Positions 1 through 6,880 are shown, counted from the first letter of the stretch. The stretch: DNA of 8,772 nt from Thiotrichales bacterium (GCA_947476405.1 CANJQG010000061.1:1-8772); one strand, 5' to 3'. The notes: generated by a model not told the origin, from the sequence alone. Program-made: numbers and translations.

Positions 1-148
1 AATTGCCCAACGCTGACACACCCAGAAAATTGGAGCAACTCCTGCCTCATCACGCGCATGTCCACCTCCCAAAAATTAAGAAATCTCAATTTGAGTAGTT
101 TGCCTTACGCTGACTTTAGTTTGTAGATGCTGTTCGTGGAGCGCTTAC
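1..148 (+). mobile_element. Probable 3' end of an IS66-like insertion sequence (partial)
   Basis: No intact gene lies here. Frame 3 on the plus strand is open from the left edge to a TAG at 96-98, and its peptide (LPNADTPRKLEQLLPHHAH...) resembles the short C-terminal extension of IS66 TnpC transposases, which often reads like 'LP...IDELLPWNW'. About 50 bases after that stop, GCGCTTAC at 141-148 is the complement of GTAAGCGC, the kind of sequence with which IS66-family terminal repeats usually begin. This fits the right end of an IS66 element whose body lies left of the window. The final aromatic residue is missing and the tail is atypical, so the fragment may be decayed. The identity is inferred from a short match and is tentative. 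Confidence 0.35.
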
Positions 149-222
149 GCTAAAACAAGTGCGTTGATGGCTTGCATTCTCGCTTCTGCATAAGGAGCTT
201 CTGGAGGTGCGGCACCTGACAT
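145..222 (-). pseudogene. 5' remnant of a small leftward gene, cut after 25 codons at the IS66-like end
   Basis: An ATG at 222-220 opens a 25-codon frame (MSGAAPPEAPYAEAR..., ending NALVLA) with a TAA at 147-145. It lies 34 bases downstream of a near-consensus promoter (257-285), so it looks like the beginning of a transcribed gene. The stop codon is formed by the GTAA of the putative IS66 terminal repeat, which suggests that an insertion removed the rest of the gene. The ribosome binding site is weak. I do not recognise the peptide. Alternatives are a genuine 25-aa small protein or a chance frame. The same frame continues to the window edge through a second stop, which I regard as coincidence. 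Confidence 0.3.
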
Positions 223-256
223 GATCTAATCTGCCTGTTTTGTGATTGATAATCCT

Positions 257-285
257 ATTATACAAGGTATTCTTTTGAAATTCAA
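257..285 (-). promoter_or_regulatory. Sigma-70-type promoter reading leftward out of the xseA 3' end
   Basis: On the minus strand, TTGAAT (285-280) is followed by a 17-base spacer and a perfect TATAAT (262-257). It starts just 6 bases past the xseA stop codon and points away from xseA, towards the truncated 25-codon frame. Hexamer quality and spacing are among the best in the window. A start of transcription near 250 is predicted. Confidence 0.55.
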
Positions 286-290
286 TAAAA

Positions 291-1586
291 TTATTTTTTA
301 ATATTTTTAATAGTGCATAAAATACTTCCGCTGTTTAATTTCGCACTGATTTGGTCGCCTACTTGAAGCGTCTCTACACTCGATAGAATCTGACTTTTTT
401 CATTATAAACAATGGCGTAGCCCCGTCGTAAAATATTGATTGGGCTGAGCGTTTCCATTTTTTCAATTAAGCTTGTAAAGCGATGTCGAGCATGGATGAG
501 GGTGGGTTTGAGGGTGGTTTTTTTGAAAAGCGCTTCTTCTGTTTTGATCTGTTGCTTTTTGCTGGAGAGAAGGCGTTGCACTGCTTGATTGAGCTGAATT
601 TCTTTGAGGTGAAGCAGCTGATTTTGTTCAATGAGTTTTTGACGGGGATGCTTTAAGCTGCGGCTGATTTGATCGAGGTGAAGATTTTTTTGCTGTAAGA
701 GTCGGCTTAATACATGATTGAGGCGATTTTTATTTTGGGTCAGGATTTCAAACAGTATTTCTTGATTGGGGCTGAGCAATTCAGCCGCAGCGCTGGGCGT
801 AGAGGCGCGTTGATCCGCGACATAATCACTCAAGGTTAAATCAATTTCGTGGCCGACAGCAGAAACAATGGGAATGGGGCAGTTAAAAATGGCATAGGCT
901 AAATTTTCGTCGTTAAAGGCCCAGAGGTCTTCATTCGAGCCACCGCCACGCGTAATAATCAATGCATCACAGTTGTTTTCAGCTTGCGCATGGCTGAGAG
1001 CTTTCAGGATGCTTTTTGAGGCGGTTTCGCCTTGGACCAGGCAGGGGTAAACGCGGATTGCGATAAATGGTGCGCGGCGTTTGAATATGGCTAAGACGTC
1101 TTGCAATGCAGCGCCGGTTTTAGAGGTGATGACGCCAATGGTTTTCGGAAAAGCGGGGAGCGGTTTTTTATGCGCAGCATCAAATAGGCCTTCAGCTTTG
1201 AGTTTGCGTTTTAAAGCTTCCAGCTTTTGCTGAATCAGGCCCGCACCACTTAAAAAAATCTTTTTAATCACAAGTTGATAATCGCCACGATCCTGATAAA
1301 TCGTGACTTCGGCCAGGACAATAATCGCAACTCCATTTTCTAATTGAAAGGCAAAGGGGGATTGATGTCCGCGAAACCACGCGCACCGAATCTGCGCCTG
1401 CGCATCCTTCAGTGAAAAATAAATATGTCCAGACGCCGGGCGTGACAGGTTAGAGACTTCGCCCGTTACAAAAACCAATTTGAATTGTGATTCTAGGGCT
1501 TGCGACGCGGCTTGATTCAGTTCCGCAATCGTAAAAATATATTCTCCGTCTTCCGTATAGCGTGCGGCTGTATTTGATTGATGCAT
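291..1586 (-). CDS. xseA: Exodeoxyribonuclease VII large subunit
   Basis: XseA is the catalytic subunit of exonuclease VII, which with several XseB subunits degrades single-stranded DNA to oligonucleotides in the cytoplasm. From the chosen start the protein is 431 aa, normal for the family. It has an N-terminal OB fold (about 18-115, with the TGEVSNLSRPASGHIYFSLKD stretch), then the conserved catalytic region with GVITSKTGAALQD (151-163), RGGGSNEDLWAFND (213-226) and SAVGHEIDLTLSDYVADQR with TPSAAAE (242-269). A long helical coiled-coil region and the C-terminal LRRGYAIVY motif follow. The start at 1586 leaves about 38 bases after the predicted promoter. An in-frame ATG at 1616 (ten residues more) is the main alternative but would be almost leaderless. 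The open frame extends to 1778, but that part is antisense to pdxS and is not coding. xseB is not in the window. Confidence 0.95.
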   Translation of the reverse strand: MHQSNTAARYTEDGEYIFTIAELNQAASQALESQFKLVFVTGEVSNLSRPASGHIYFSLKDAQAQIRCAWFRGHQSPFAFQLENGVAIIVLAEVTIYQDRGDYQLVIKKIFLSGAGLIQQKLEALKRKLKAEGLFDAAHKKPLPAFPKTIGVITSKTGAALQDVLAIFKRRAPFIAIRVYPCLVQGETASKSILKALSHAQAENNCDALIITRGGGSNEDLWAFNDENLAYAIFNCPIPIVSAVGHEIDLTLSDYVADQRASTPSAAAELLSPNQEILFEILTQNKNRLNHVLSRLLQQKNLHLDQISRSLKHPRQKLIEQNQLLHLKEIQLNQAVQRLLSSKKQQIKTEEALFKKTTLKPTLIHARHRFTSLIEKMETLSPINILRRGYAIVYNEKSQILSSVETLQVGDQISAKLNSGSILCTIKNIKK

Positions 1587-1609
1587 GATAAAATCCAGGC
1601 TTGAGTCTA

Positions 1610-1638
1610 TTTTCATTGTACCGCTTTTGCAGTATAAT
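1610..1638 (+). promoter_or_regulatory. pdxS promoter
   Basis: TTTTCA (1610-1615), a 17-base spacer and a perfect TATAAT (1633-1638) lie 30 bases upstream of the pdxS ATG. The predicted start of transcription is about 1645. The -10 box shares four bases with the -10 box of the opposing xseA promoter, so the two should compete for polymerase. Confidence 0.5.
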
Positions 1639-1660
1639 TCCAGCCCTATTGATCGATCAA
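1631..1660 (-). promoter_or_regulatory. xseA promoter, interlocked with the pdxS promoter
   Basis: On the minus strand, TTGATC (1660-1655), an 18-base spacer and TATACT (1636-1631) point into xseA. The -35 box forms half of the TTGATCGATCAA palindrome. Transcription should begin near 1624. This supports the xseA start at 1586 over the one at 1616. Confidence 0.45.
1649..1660. promoter_or_regulatory. 12-bp perfect palindrome between divergent xseA and pdxS promoters
   Basis: TTGATCGATCAA is a perfect inverted repeat. It covers the xseA -35 hexamer and lies just after the predicted pdxS transcription start (about +5 to +16). It contains two adjacent GATC sites, the target of Dam methylase where that enzyme is present. 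The position suits an operator or a methylation-sensitive switch. No regulator is encoded nearby, and a chance palindrome cannot be excluded. Confidence 0.35.
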
Positions 1661-1668
1661 GGAAAAAC

Positions 1669-2508
1669 ATGGATTTAAAATTAGGGTTGGCAGAAATGCT
1701 CAAGGGCGGTGTCATTATGGATGTCACCAATGCAGAGCAGGCGCGGATTGCTGAAAAAGCGGGTGCAGTGGCCGTCATGGCCTTGGAGCGGGTTCCTGCG
1801 GATATTCGTGCTCAAGGCGGCGTGGCGAGAATGTCTGATCCTAAAATGATAAAAGAAATTATGGCTGCTGTGTCGATTCCGGTGATGGCCAAAGTGCGGA
1901 TTGGGCATTTTATGGAAGCCGCTATTTTACAAGCTTTGGGTGTTGATTTTATCGATGAAAGTGAAGTCTTAACAGCTGCTGATGATGAAAATCATATTGA
2001 TAAAAAAAGCTTTAAAGTGCCGTTTGTGTGTGGTTGCCGTAATTTGGGTGAAGCATTGCGCCGGATTGGCGAAGGTGCCGCATTGATTCGGACCAAAGGC
2101 GATGCAGGAACAGGTAATGTGATTGAAGCCGTACGTCATATGCGTACGATGCAACGCGAGATGAAGCAGTTGACGATTCTCAATCCAGATCAACTGATGC
2201 GTGCTGCAAAAGATTTGCAGGCCCCGTTTGAATTGGTGCAAATGGTCGCTAAAACCGGTAAATTGCCTGTGCCTAATTTTGCCGCAGGCGGGATTGCAAC
2301 CCCTGCGGATGCGGCCATGATGATGCAGCTGGGTGCAGAGACGGTTTTCGTCGGCTCCGGTATTTTTAAATCGGGTGATCCTGCAAAACGGGCGCGCGCG
2401 ATCGTTTTAGCCGCGACCCATTATGAGGATGCTAAAATGTTGGCTGAAGTCTCTGAAGATTTGGGTGAGGCGATGGTGGGTATTAATATTGAGCCCGATC
2501 TAAGATGA
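1669..2508 (+). CDS. pdxS: Pyridoxal 5'-phosphate synthase, PdxS (lyase/synthase) subunit
   Basis: PdxS condenses ribose 5-phosphate, glyceraldehyde 3-phosphate and ammonia supplied by PdxT into pyridoxal 5'-phosphate, as part of a large cytosolic 12+12 complex. The 279-aa protein is a (beta/alpha)8 barrel. The catalytic residues of the family are present: Asp18 (GGVIMDV), Lys75 (PVMAKVRIGH) and Lys143 (LIRTKGDAGTGN). The phosphate-binding loops around FAAGGIATPADAA and FVGSGIFKSGDPA are also present. The ATG at 1669 is chosen because AAGGA lies five bases upstream and the protein then begins where the family does; the longer frame from 1585 would cross the promoter. The stop overlaps pdxT as ATGA. 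The C-terminus ends at GINIEPDLR, roughly ten residues short, and lacks the usual tail ending ERMQERGW. Confidence 0.97.
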   Translation: MDLKLGLAEMLKGGVIMDVTNAEQARIAEKAGAVAVMALERVPADIRAQGGVARMSDPKMIKEIMAAVSIPVMAKVRIGHFMEAAILQALGVDFIDESEVLTAADDENHIDKKSFKVPFVCGCRNLGEALRRIGEGAALIRTKGDAGTGNVIEAVRHMRTMQREMKQLTILNPDQLMRAAKDLQAPFELVQMVAKTGKLPVPNFAAGGIATPADAAMMMQLGAETVFVGSGIFKSGDPAKRARAIVLAATHYEDAKMLAEVSEDLGEAMVGINIEPDLR

Positions 2509-3068
2509 TTGGCGTACTCGCCCTTCAAGGCAATTTTGCGATGCATGCTGCGGCCTGTATGCAGGCAGGTGCGCGCGTGCAGCTGATTAAAAAGCCCGAG
2601 CAATTGTCAGAAATAGATGGCCTGATTTTTCCAGGTGGCGAATCCACCGTCATGCTGAAGCATTTTGAGCTCCAGCCGGAATGGTGGCCGGCTTTAAATG
2701 CTTTTCATGATTCAGGAAAGGCGATGCTTGGGACCTGCGCTGGCTTGATTTTGCTGGCTAAAAACGTTCAGCCTGATCAAAAAAGTTTGGGTTTTCTGGA
2801 TGTCACCGTTCAGCGGAATGCGTATGGGCGTCAGTTGGATAGTCACGAAGTTCATGCACGTTTTGAATTAGAGGGGGAGAGGTGTGAAATTGACATGCCC
2901 TTTATTCGAGCGCCTAAAATCATTGAGATTGGCTCAGGTATCAAGCCGATTGGCTGGGTGGGAGATCAAATTGTAATGGTTCAGCAGGGCGCTATTTTGG
3001 GCGCAGCCTGTCATCCAGAGGCAAGCACTGCGCGCATTCATCACTATTTCCTCACGCTTGCAAAATAA
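2505..3068 (+). CDS. pdxT: Pyridoxal 5'-phosphate synthase, PdxT glutaminase subunit
   Basis: PdxT is the class I glutamine amidotransferase partner of PdxS. It hydrolyses glutamine and channels the ammonia into the PdxS barrel. At 187 aa it has family length. The start MIGVLALQGNF is typical, the GGES oxyanion loop is at 44-47, and the triad is Cys78 (LGTCAGL), His170 and Glu172 (ACHPEAS). It overlaps the pdxS stop by four bases, so the two are translationally coupled, which suits a stoichiometric complex. No ribosome binding site of its own is evident (upstream is GATCTAAG), again consistent with coupling. The end of the gene carries a hairpin and the promoter of the following tRNA. Confidence 0.97.
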   Translation: MIGVLALQGNFAMHAAACMQAGARVQLIKKPEQLSEIDGLIFPGGESTVMLKHFELQPEWWPALNAFHDSGKAMLGTCAGLILLAKNVQPDQKSLGFLDVTVQRNAYGRQLDSHEVHARFELEGERCEIDMPFIRAPKIIEIGSGIKPIGWVGDQIVMVQQGAILGAACHPEASTARIHHYFLTLAK

Positions 3069-3073
3069 GCGTG
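3053..3073 (+). other. Hairpin over the pdxT stop codon
   Basis: CACGCTT (3053-3059) and AAGCGTG (3067-3073) form a perfect 7-bp stem with a 7-base loop spanning the pdxT stop. No T-run follows, so it is not a standard intrinsic terminator. It also covers the -35 box of the tRNA-Pro promoter. It might protect the pdxST message end or weaken read-through; this is inference. Confidence 0.35.
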
Positions 3074-3086
3074 GGTTCGGTATGAT
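3058..3086 (+). promoter_or_regulatory. tRNA-Pro promoter
   Basis: TTGCAA (3058-3063), a 17-base spacer and TATGAT (3081-3086) sit just before the tRNA. The predicted start near 3093 would leave a leader of about six bases. It begins inside the last codons of pdxT. Because the next gene starts 17 bases after the tRNA, this promoter probably also drives the downstream permease. Confidence 0.55.
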
Positions 3087-3098
3087 ACGCATCTATCT

Positions 3099-3175
3099 CG
3101 GGGCGTAGCGCAGCCTGGTAGCGCACATGCATGGGGTGCATGTGGTCGGAGGTTCAAATCCTCCCGTCCCGACCA
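3099..3175 (+). tRNA. tRNA-Pro, anticodon GGG
   Basis: This is a 77-base cloverleaf with encoded CCA (3173-3175). The acceptor stem is CGGGGCG paired with CGTCCCG (one G-T pair). The D arm reads GCGCAGCCTGGTAGCGC. The anticodon stem CATGC/GCATG closes a loop ATGGGGT with anticodon GGG at 3133-3135, and the T arm is GGAGGTTCAAATCCTCC. The 5' C and the overall sequence match bacterial tRNA-Pro. It reads CCC and CCU proline codons. Confidence 0.96.
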
Positions 3176-3192
3176 TTTTTCATTGAGACATC

Positions 3193-4467
3193 ATGCCCTT
3201 ATTTTTTGACAAAGACATTTCAGTGAAACAAGAAATCCTCGCCGGATTGACGACGTTTTTCACCATGGCCTATATTATCATTGTTGCACCGACAATGTAT
3301 CATCAGGCGGGAGCCAACTTTGATGCGGCGTTTACAGCCACTTGTTTGATTACGATCATCGGAACCTTATTGGTTGCGTTGTATTCGAATTTGCCTCTTG
3401 GAATGGCGCCCGGTTTGGGGCTGATGTCCTATTTATGTTTTGAAGTCGTGGGCCGCTTGGGCTTTAGTTGGCATACCGGTTTGGCGGCTGTTTTTATCTC
3501 TGGGTTGATTTTTATGGTGATTACCATTACGCGAATTCGTCAGTTTATTTTGCGTGCGATTCCGCGCTCGATGGGGCTTGCAGTGGCGGCGGGAATTGGC
3601 TTTTTTATTGGTTTTCTGGCGTTGCGCAATGCAGGAATTATTGTCTCTGATCCTGCTACCTTACTGACTTTGGGACATTTGGGTCATGGTCCGGCGATTT
3701 TGTTTTTTCTGGGATTTTTTATTATTACAGTTTTGGATGGTTATGGGATTCCGGGCGCTATTTTAATTGGGATTGTAGCGGTGACGCTTTTGGGAGATCT
3801 CTTGGGCCTCAATCATTTTGTGGGCATTTTTGCCTTGCCGCATTTTCATTTTTCTTCGTTTGGAAGCCTTGATTTTGGGCCTTTATGGCATATTGCAAGC
3901 ATTCCCGTTTTGTTTACGTTTGTGATTATAGCGCTGTTTGATAGTACAGGGACGCTGATTGGGTTAACCAGTTTGATTCATTTTAAGACTCAGGAAGAAG
4001 CCAATCGCCGGATTAATCGGGCCTTGTTGATGGAAAGTTTTGCAACGACTGGTTCTGCCTTGCTGGGTGCCTCAACGCTTTCGCCCTTTGTGGAAAGTGC
4101 AGCTGGAATTAAAGCAGGGGGTAAAACAGGTCTGACGGGTTTAGTGATTGCACTTTGTTTTATGCTGAGTTTGTTCTTGGGGCCTTTGGCTTCGAGTATT
4201 CCGCCTTTTGCTACAGCGAGTGCTTTATTTTATGTGGCCTGTATGATGATTAAACCTTTTGCAGGGGTTAATTTTGATGATCCCACCGAGCTGATTCCTG
4301 CCGTCATGATTTTGTTTATTATTCCCTTGAGTTTTTCGATTGCAGATGGGGTGGGCATTGGAATTATTTGTTATGTTGCGCTGAAAGGGGCAAGACGAGA
4401 ATGGCGTGCAATACACCCAATGTTATGGGCATTGATGCTGGTCTTTCTTGTTTATTTTGGCCTATGA
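3193..4467 (+). CDS. NCS2-family (AzgA/AdeP-like) nucleobase permease
   Basis: This is a 424-aa inner-membrane protein made almost wholly of hydrophobic segments, consistent with the 14-helix UraA fold. AzgA-type proteins import adenine, hypoxanthine or guanine with protons. Family signatures are EILAGLTTFFTMAYIIIVAP (14-33), APGLGL (72-77), ALFDSTGTLIG (247-257), GAST (292-295) and ESAAGIKAGGKTGLT (301-315). Compared with the usual E. coli-type motifs, the Asn after APGMGL is replaced (APGLGLMSY), GTST is GAST, and the Asp before the GTS segment is Glu281. Substrate choice is therefore uncertain. The ATG has only a weak GAGA upstream. It begins 17 bases after tRNA-Pro with no obvious promoter of its own, and its stop overlaps the next start (ATGA). 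An adenine/guanine class assignment is inference. Confidence 0.88.
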   Translation: MPLFFDKDISVKQEILAGLTTFFTMAYIIIVAPTMYHQAGANFDAAFTATCLITIIGTLLVALYSNLPLGMAPGLGLMSYLCFEVVGRLGFSWHTGLAAVFISGLIFMVITITRIRQFILRAIPRSMGLAVAAGIGFFIGFLALRNAGIIVSDPATLLTLGHLGHGPAILFFLGFFIITVLDGYGIPGAILIGIVAVTLLGDLLGLNHFVGIFALPHFHFSSFGSLDFGPLWHIASIPVLFTFVIIALFDSTGTLIGLTSLIHFKTQEEANRRINRALLMESFATTGSALLGASTLSPFVESAAGIKAGGKTGLTGLVIALCFMLSLFLGPLASSIPPFATASALFYVACMMIKPFAGVNFDDPTELIPAVMILFIIPLSFSIADGVGIGIICYVALKGARREWRAIHPMLWALMLVFLVYFGL

Positions 4468-5981
4468 CAGAGACCTCGCAAGATAATCGTTGGCTGATTG
4501 TTTTTATCGTCGTAATGTTGGCCGTGGTTGAAGTCTTAGATATGACGATTGTTTCCGTGGCTTTGCAGGATATGAAAGGCGCTTTATCGGCGGCGCCCGA
4601 TCAAATTACTTGGACGATTACCGTCTATGGCGTGAGTGCAGCGATTGTCATGCCGATGACGGGATTGCTCTCGGCGCGCTTTGGTCGTAAAAAATTACTG
4701 ATTTTGAGTGCCTATGGCTTTACAGCGAGCTCGTTTTTATGCGGGCTTAGCACCTCTTTGGCACAGATTGTTCTATTTCGAGGATTGCAAGGCTTATTTG
4801 GTGCGCTTTTACCTTCTTTAGCGCAAGCGACTATCGTGCATACTTTTAATAAAAAAGAATTGCCCAAGGCGATGGCTATTTTTGGTGTTGGGATGATGGT
4901 CGGGCCGATTTTGGGGCCGGTTTTGGGCGGGATGATTACGCAGCATTTGGGCTGGCGTTTTATTTTTTATGTCAATGTGCCTATTGGGATTATTGGGGCG
5001 TTATTGGCTGCAAAATTTTTGCCTGCAACGCCGGGAGGCGACCGCAAAATTGATTACAGTGGCTTGATTTTATTAGCATTGAGCGTGGGTTCATTACAGT
5101 TTGTCTTGGATAAGGGCAATGAGATGAACTGGTTTGCATCCAATGCCATTCTATTTGCGAGTGCTTTAAGTGTGGTGAGCTTTATTGCTTTTATTTATAA
5201 AGGGTGCGTGGACCCCAATCATGTGGTTAATTTTAAACTTTTTAAGGATAAAAATTTTGGCGTGGGTTGTCTGGTCATGTTTTTTTATTGTGTGATCTTT
5301 TTGGGAACGTTATCTTGGCTGCCTTTAATGTTAGAGTTGTTTTATAATTTTCCCACTGAGACAGCCGGTTTGGCCTTGATGCCGCGCGGGATTGCCTGTC
5401 TCTTTGCGATTATTCTGTCAGCGCGTCTCGTTCGGATAGTGGATTCTCGCTTTTTGATTGTGGGCTCGGTGCTATTGTATGCGTATGGCACGTATTTAAT
5501 GTCAGGCTATAATTTATTGCAGGGCCAAAATGCCTTGCTTTGGCCGAATGTGATGCAGGGTGCGGCCGTGGGTTTGTTTTTTGTGCCTTTGAATGGCTTG
5601 GCGTATCAAAGTCTGGATAAACAGTATTTTAATGAAGCCAGTGGCTTGGTTAATTTTTTTAGAAGTATGGGGGGCTCAGTGGGAGTGGCGGTGTTTACGA
5701 CGATTATGTCGATTCAAACCCAGGTGAGTTGGAATGATATGATTCAGCATGTCAGTCCTTTTAATCCAGCCTATGTGCATTGGGCGCAGCTGACACACCA
5801 TGTCATTCCTGGGCCCGTTGCAACTGCTTTTTTGGGTGAAAGTATCATTAACAGTCAGGCCTACATGATCGCATTTATTGATGGAAATTATCTCTTTGCG
5901 TTTTTAATGTTATTATTGATCCCCTTTATCATGTGGATGACCCCTCGTATCGCCAAAGGCGATGAAATTATAATGGAGTAA
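4464..5981 (+). CDS. DHA2-family MFS transporter (EmrB/QacA type), 14 TM
   Basis: This 505-aa proton-driven efflux-type transporter of the inner membrane has the length and hydrophobic pattern of the 14-helix DHA2 group. Signatures are motif D1 in helix 1 (LDMTIVSVALQDM, 25-37), the helix 2-3 loop motif A (GLLSARFGRKK, 67-77), antiporter motif C (GVGMMVGPILGPVLGG, 141-156) and WRFIFYVNVPIG (164-175), typical of EmrB. The ATG at 4464 overlaps the permease stop and puts Asp26 in the usual place; the longer frame from 4368 would run inside the permease gene. The EmrA-like membrane-fusion partner normally found beside EmrB is absent, so it may act alone or with a distant partner. era starts five bases after its stop. 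The substrate cannot be told from sequence. Confidence 0.92.
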   Translation: MTETSQDNRWLIVFIVVMLAVVEVLDMTIVSVALQDMKGALSAAPDQITWTITVYGVSAAIVMPMTGLLSARFGRKKLLILSAYGFTASSFLCGLSTSLAQIVLFRGLQGLFGALLPSLAQATIVHTFNKKELPKAMAIFGVGMMVGPILGPVLGGMITQHLGWRFIFYVNVPIGIIGALLAAKFLPATPGGDRKIDYSGLILLALSVGSLQFVLDKGNEMNWFASNAILFASALSVVSFIAFIYKGCVDPNHVVNFKLFKDKNFGVGCLVMFFYCVIFLGTLSWLPLMLELFYNFPTETAGLALMPRGIACLFAIILSARLVRIVDSRFLIVGSVLLYAYGTYLMSGYNLLQGQNALLWPNVMQGAAVGLFFVPLNGLAYQSLDKQYFNEASGLVNFFRSMGGSVGVAVFTTIMSIQTQVSWNDMIQHVSPFNPAYVHWAQLTHHVIPGPVATAFLGESIINSQAYMIAFIDGNYLFAFLMLLLIPFIMWMTPRIAKGDEIIME

Positions 5982-5986
5982 AAATT

Positions 5987-6880
5987 ATGTCTCTACCAAA
6001 CAATCAAGAAAAGTGCGGAACCATTGCCATTGTTGGGCGTCCCAATGTCGGGAAGTCAACCTTGTTGAATCATCTTCTCGGGCAGAAAATCAGTATCACC
6101 TGTAAAAAGCCACAAACCACCCGTCATCAAATTTTAGGAATTAAAACCGAAGGCGAGGCGCAATATATTTTTGTAGATACGCCTGGGATGCATCAAAATC
6201 AAGGTGCCGTTTTAAATAAACATCTTAACCGTGCTGCCTTTAGTGCCTTGCATGATGTGGATGCGGTGTTGTGGTTGATTGAGCCCAAATGGACACTCGA
6301 AGAAGATTGGATTTTTGAACGCCTTAAAACCGTTGAGCAACCTATTGTATTAGCGATTAATAAAATTGATGAATTAGCCAATAAAAGTGACATTCTTCCT
6401 TTGATGGAACGCTTGGAAACCATGAGGCGTTTTGTGCATATTATTCCTATTTCAGCTCGAAAAGGCTTAAATCTTCCGGAGTTGTTGGAAAGTTTAAAGC
6501 AATATCTCCCTGAGCAGCCTTTTTTATATGCCGAAGATGAAATTACAAATAAGCCTGTGCGTTTTTTAGTGTCAGAAATTATTCGTGAAAAATTAATGCG
6601 TTTTTTGGGAGAAGAGTTGCCCTATGCCGTTTCAGTGGAAGTGGAGCTGTTTAAAGAAACCCAAAAACTCACTGAAATTTCAGCAGTGATTTATGTGGAG
6701 CGCGCTTCTCAAAAAGGGATCGTCATTGGCGATAAAGGCTCTAAATTAAAAGAAATTGGCACAGAAGCCCGTCGCGATATCGAAAAATTATTAGACACCA
6801 AAGTCATGCTCCGCCTTTGGGTTAAAATTAAAGAAAACTGGCGGGATGATGAGCAGGCGCTAAATAATCTGGGCTACTGA
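5987..6880 (+). CDS. era: GTPase Era, 16S rRNA-binding ribosome assembly factor
   Basis: Era binds the 3' end of 16S rRNA and helps mature the 30S subunit; it is essential in most bacteria. The 297-aa protein has a GTPase domain with G1 GRPNVGKS (17-24), the Era-specific KPQTTRHQILGI switch region (41-52), DTPG (64-67), NKID (125-128) and SAR (156-158). A KH RNA-binding domain follows with IVIGDKGSKLKEIG (245-258). GGAG, eight bases before the ATG, lies in the last codons of the transporter gene. Usually era follows rnc and precedes recO in gammaproteobacteria. Here it is last in a transporter operon and neither neighbour is present. Its 3' end overlaps the convergent orphan gene by seven bases. 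Confidence 0.97.
   Translation: MSLPNNQEKCGTIAIVGRPNVGKSTLLNHLLGQKISITCKKPQTTRHQILGIKTEGEAQYIFVDTPGMHQNQGAVLNKHLNRAAFSALHDVDAVLWLIEPKWTLEEDWIFERLKTVEQPIVLAINKIDELANKSDILPLMERLETMRRFVHIIPISARKGLNLPELLESLKQYLPEQPFLYAEDEITNKPVRFLVSEIIREKLMRFLGEELPYAVSVEVELFKETQKLTEISAVIYVERASQKGIVIGDKGSKLKEIGTEARRDIEKLLDTKVMLRLWVKIKENWRDDEQALNNLGY

Noticed and set aside
1..144. Continuation of the 25-codon minus-strand frame through two in-frame stops to the left edge
   Set aside because: It looks coding-like in parts (GGGHARDEAGVAPIFW), and stop-codon read-through was considered. However, the genes here use TAA as a normal stop and the IS66-end model explains the break better.
1585..1668. Extension of pdxS upstream to 1585
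   Set aside because: It crosses the promoter, the family begins near MDLKLGLAEM, and AAGGA precedes the ATG at 1669.
1587..1778. N-terminal extension of the xseA frame up to 1778
   Set aside because: It runs antisense through the pdxS start and both promoters, has no family similarity, and would make the protein about 64 residues too long.
1681..2603. Minus-strand frames inside pdxS and pdxT (1681-1908, 1969-2241, 2421-2603)
   Set aside because: They are shadows of strongly conserved genes, with His/Cys-rich unstructured translations.
4368..4463. Extension of the MFS gene into the permease
   Set aside because: The residues are not membrane-transporter like, and the ATGA overlap start gives the normal N-terminus.
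3468..6423. Short alternative frames at 3468-3650, 4225-4416 and 6199-6423
   Set aside because: Each lies wholly inside the permease or era and has no independent start signal.
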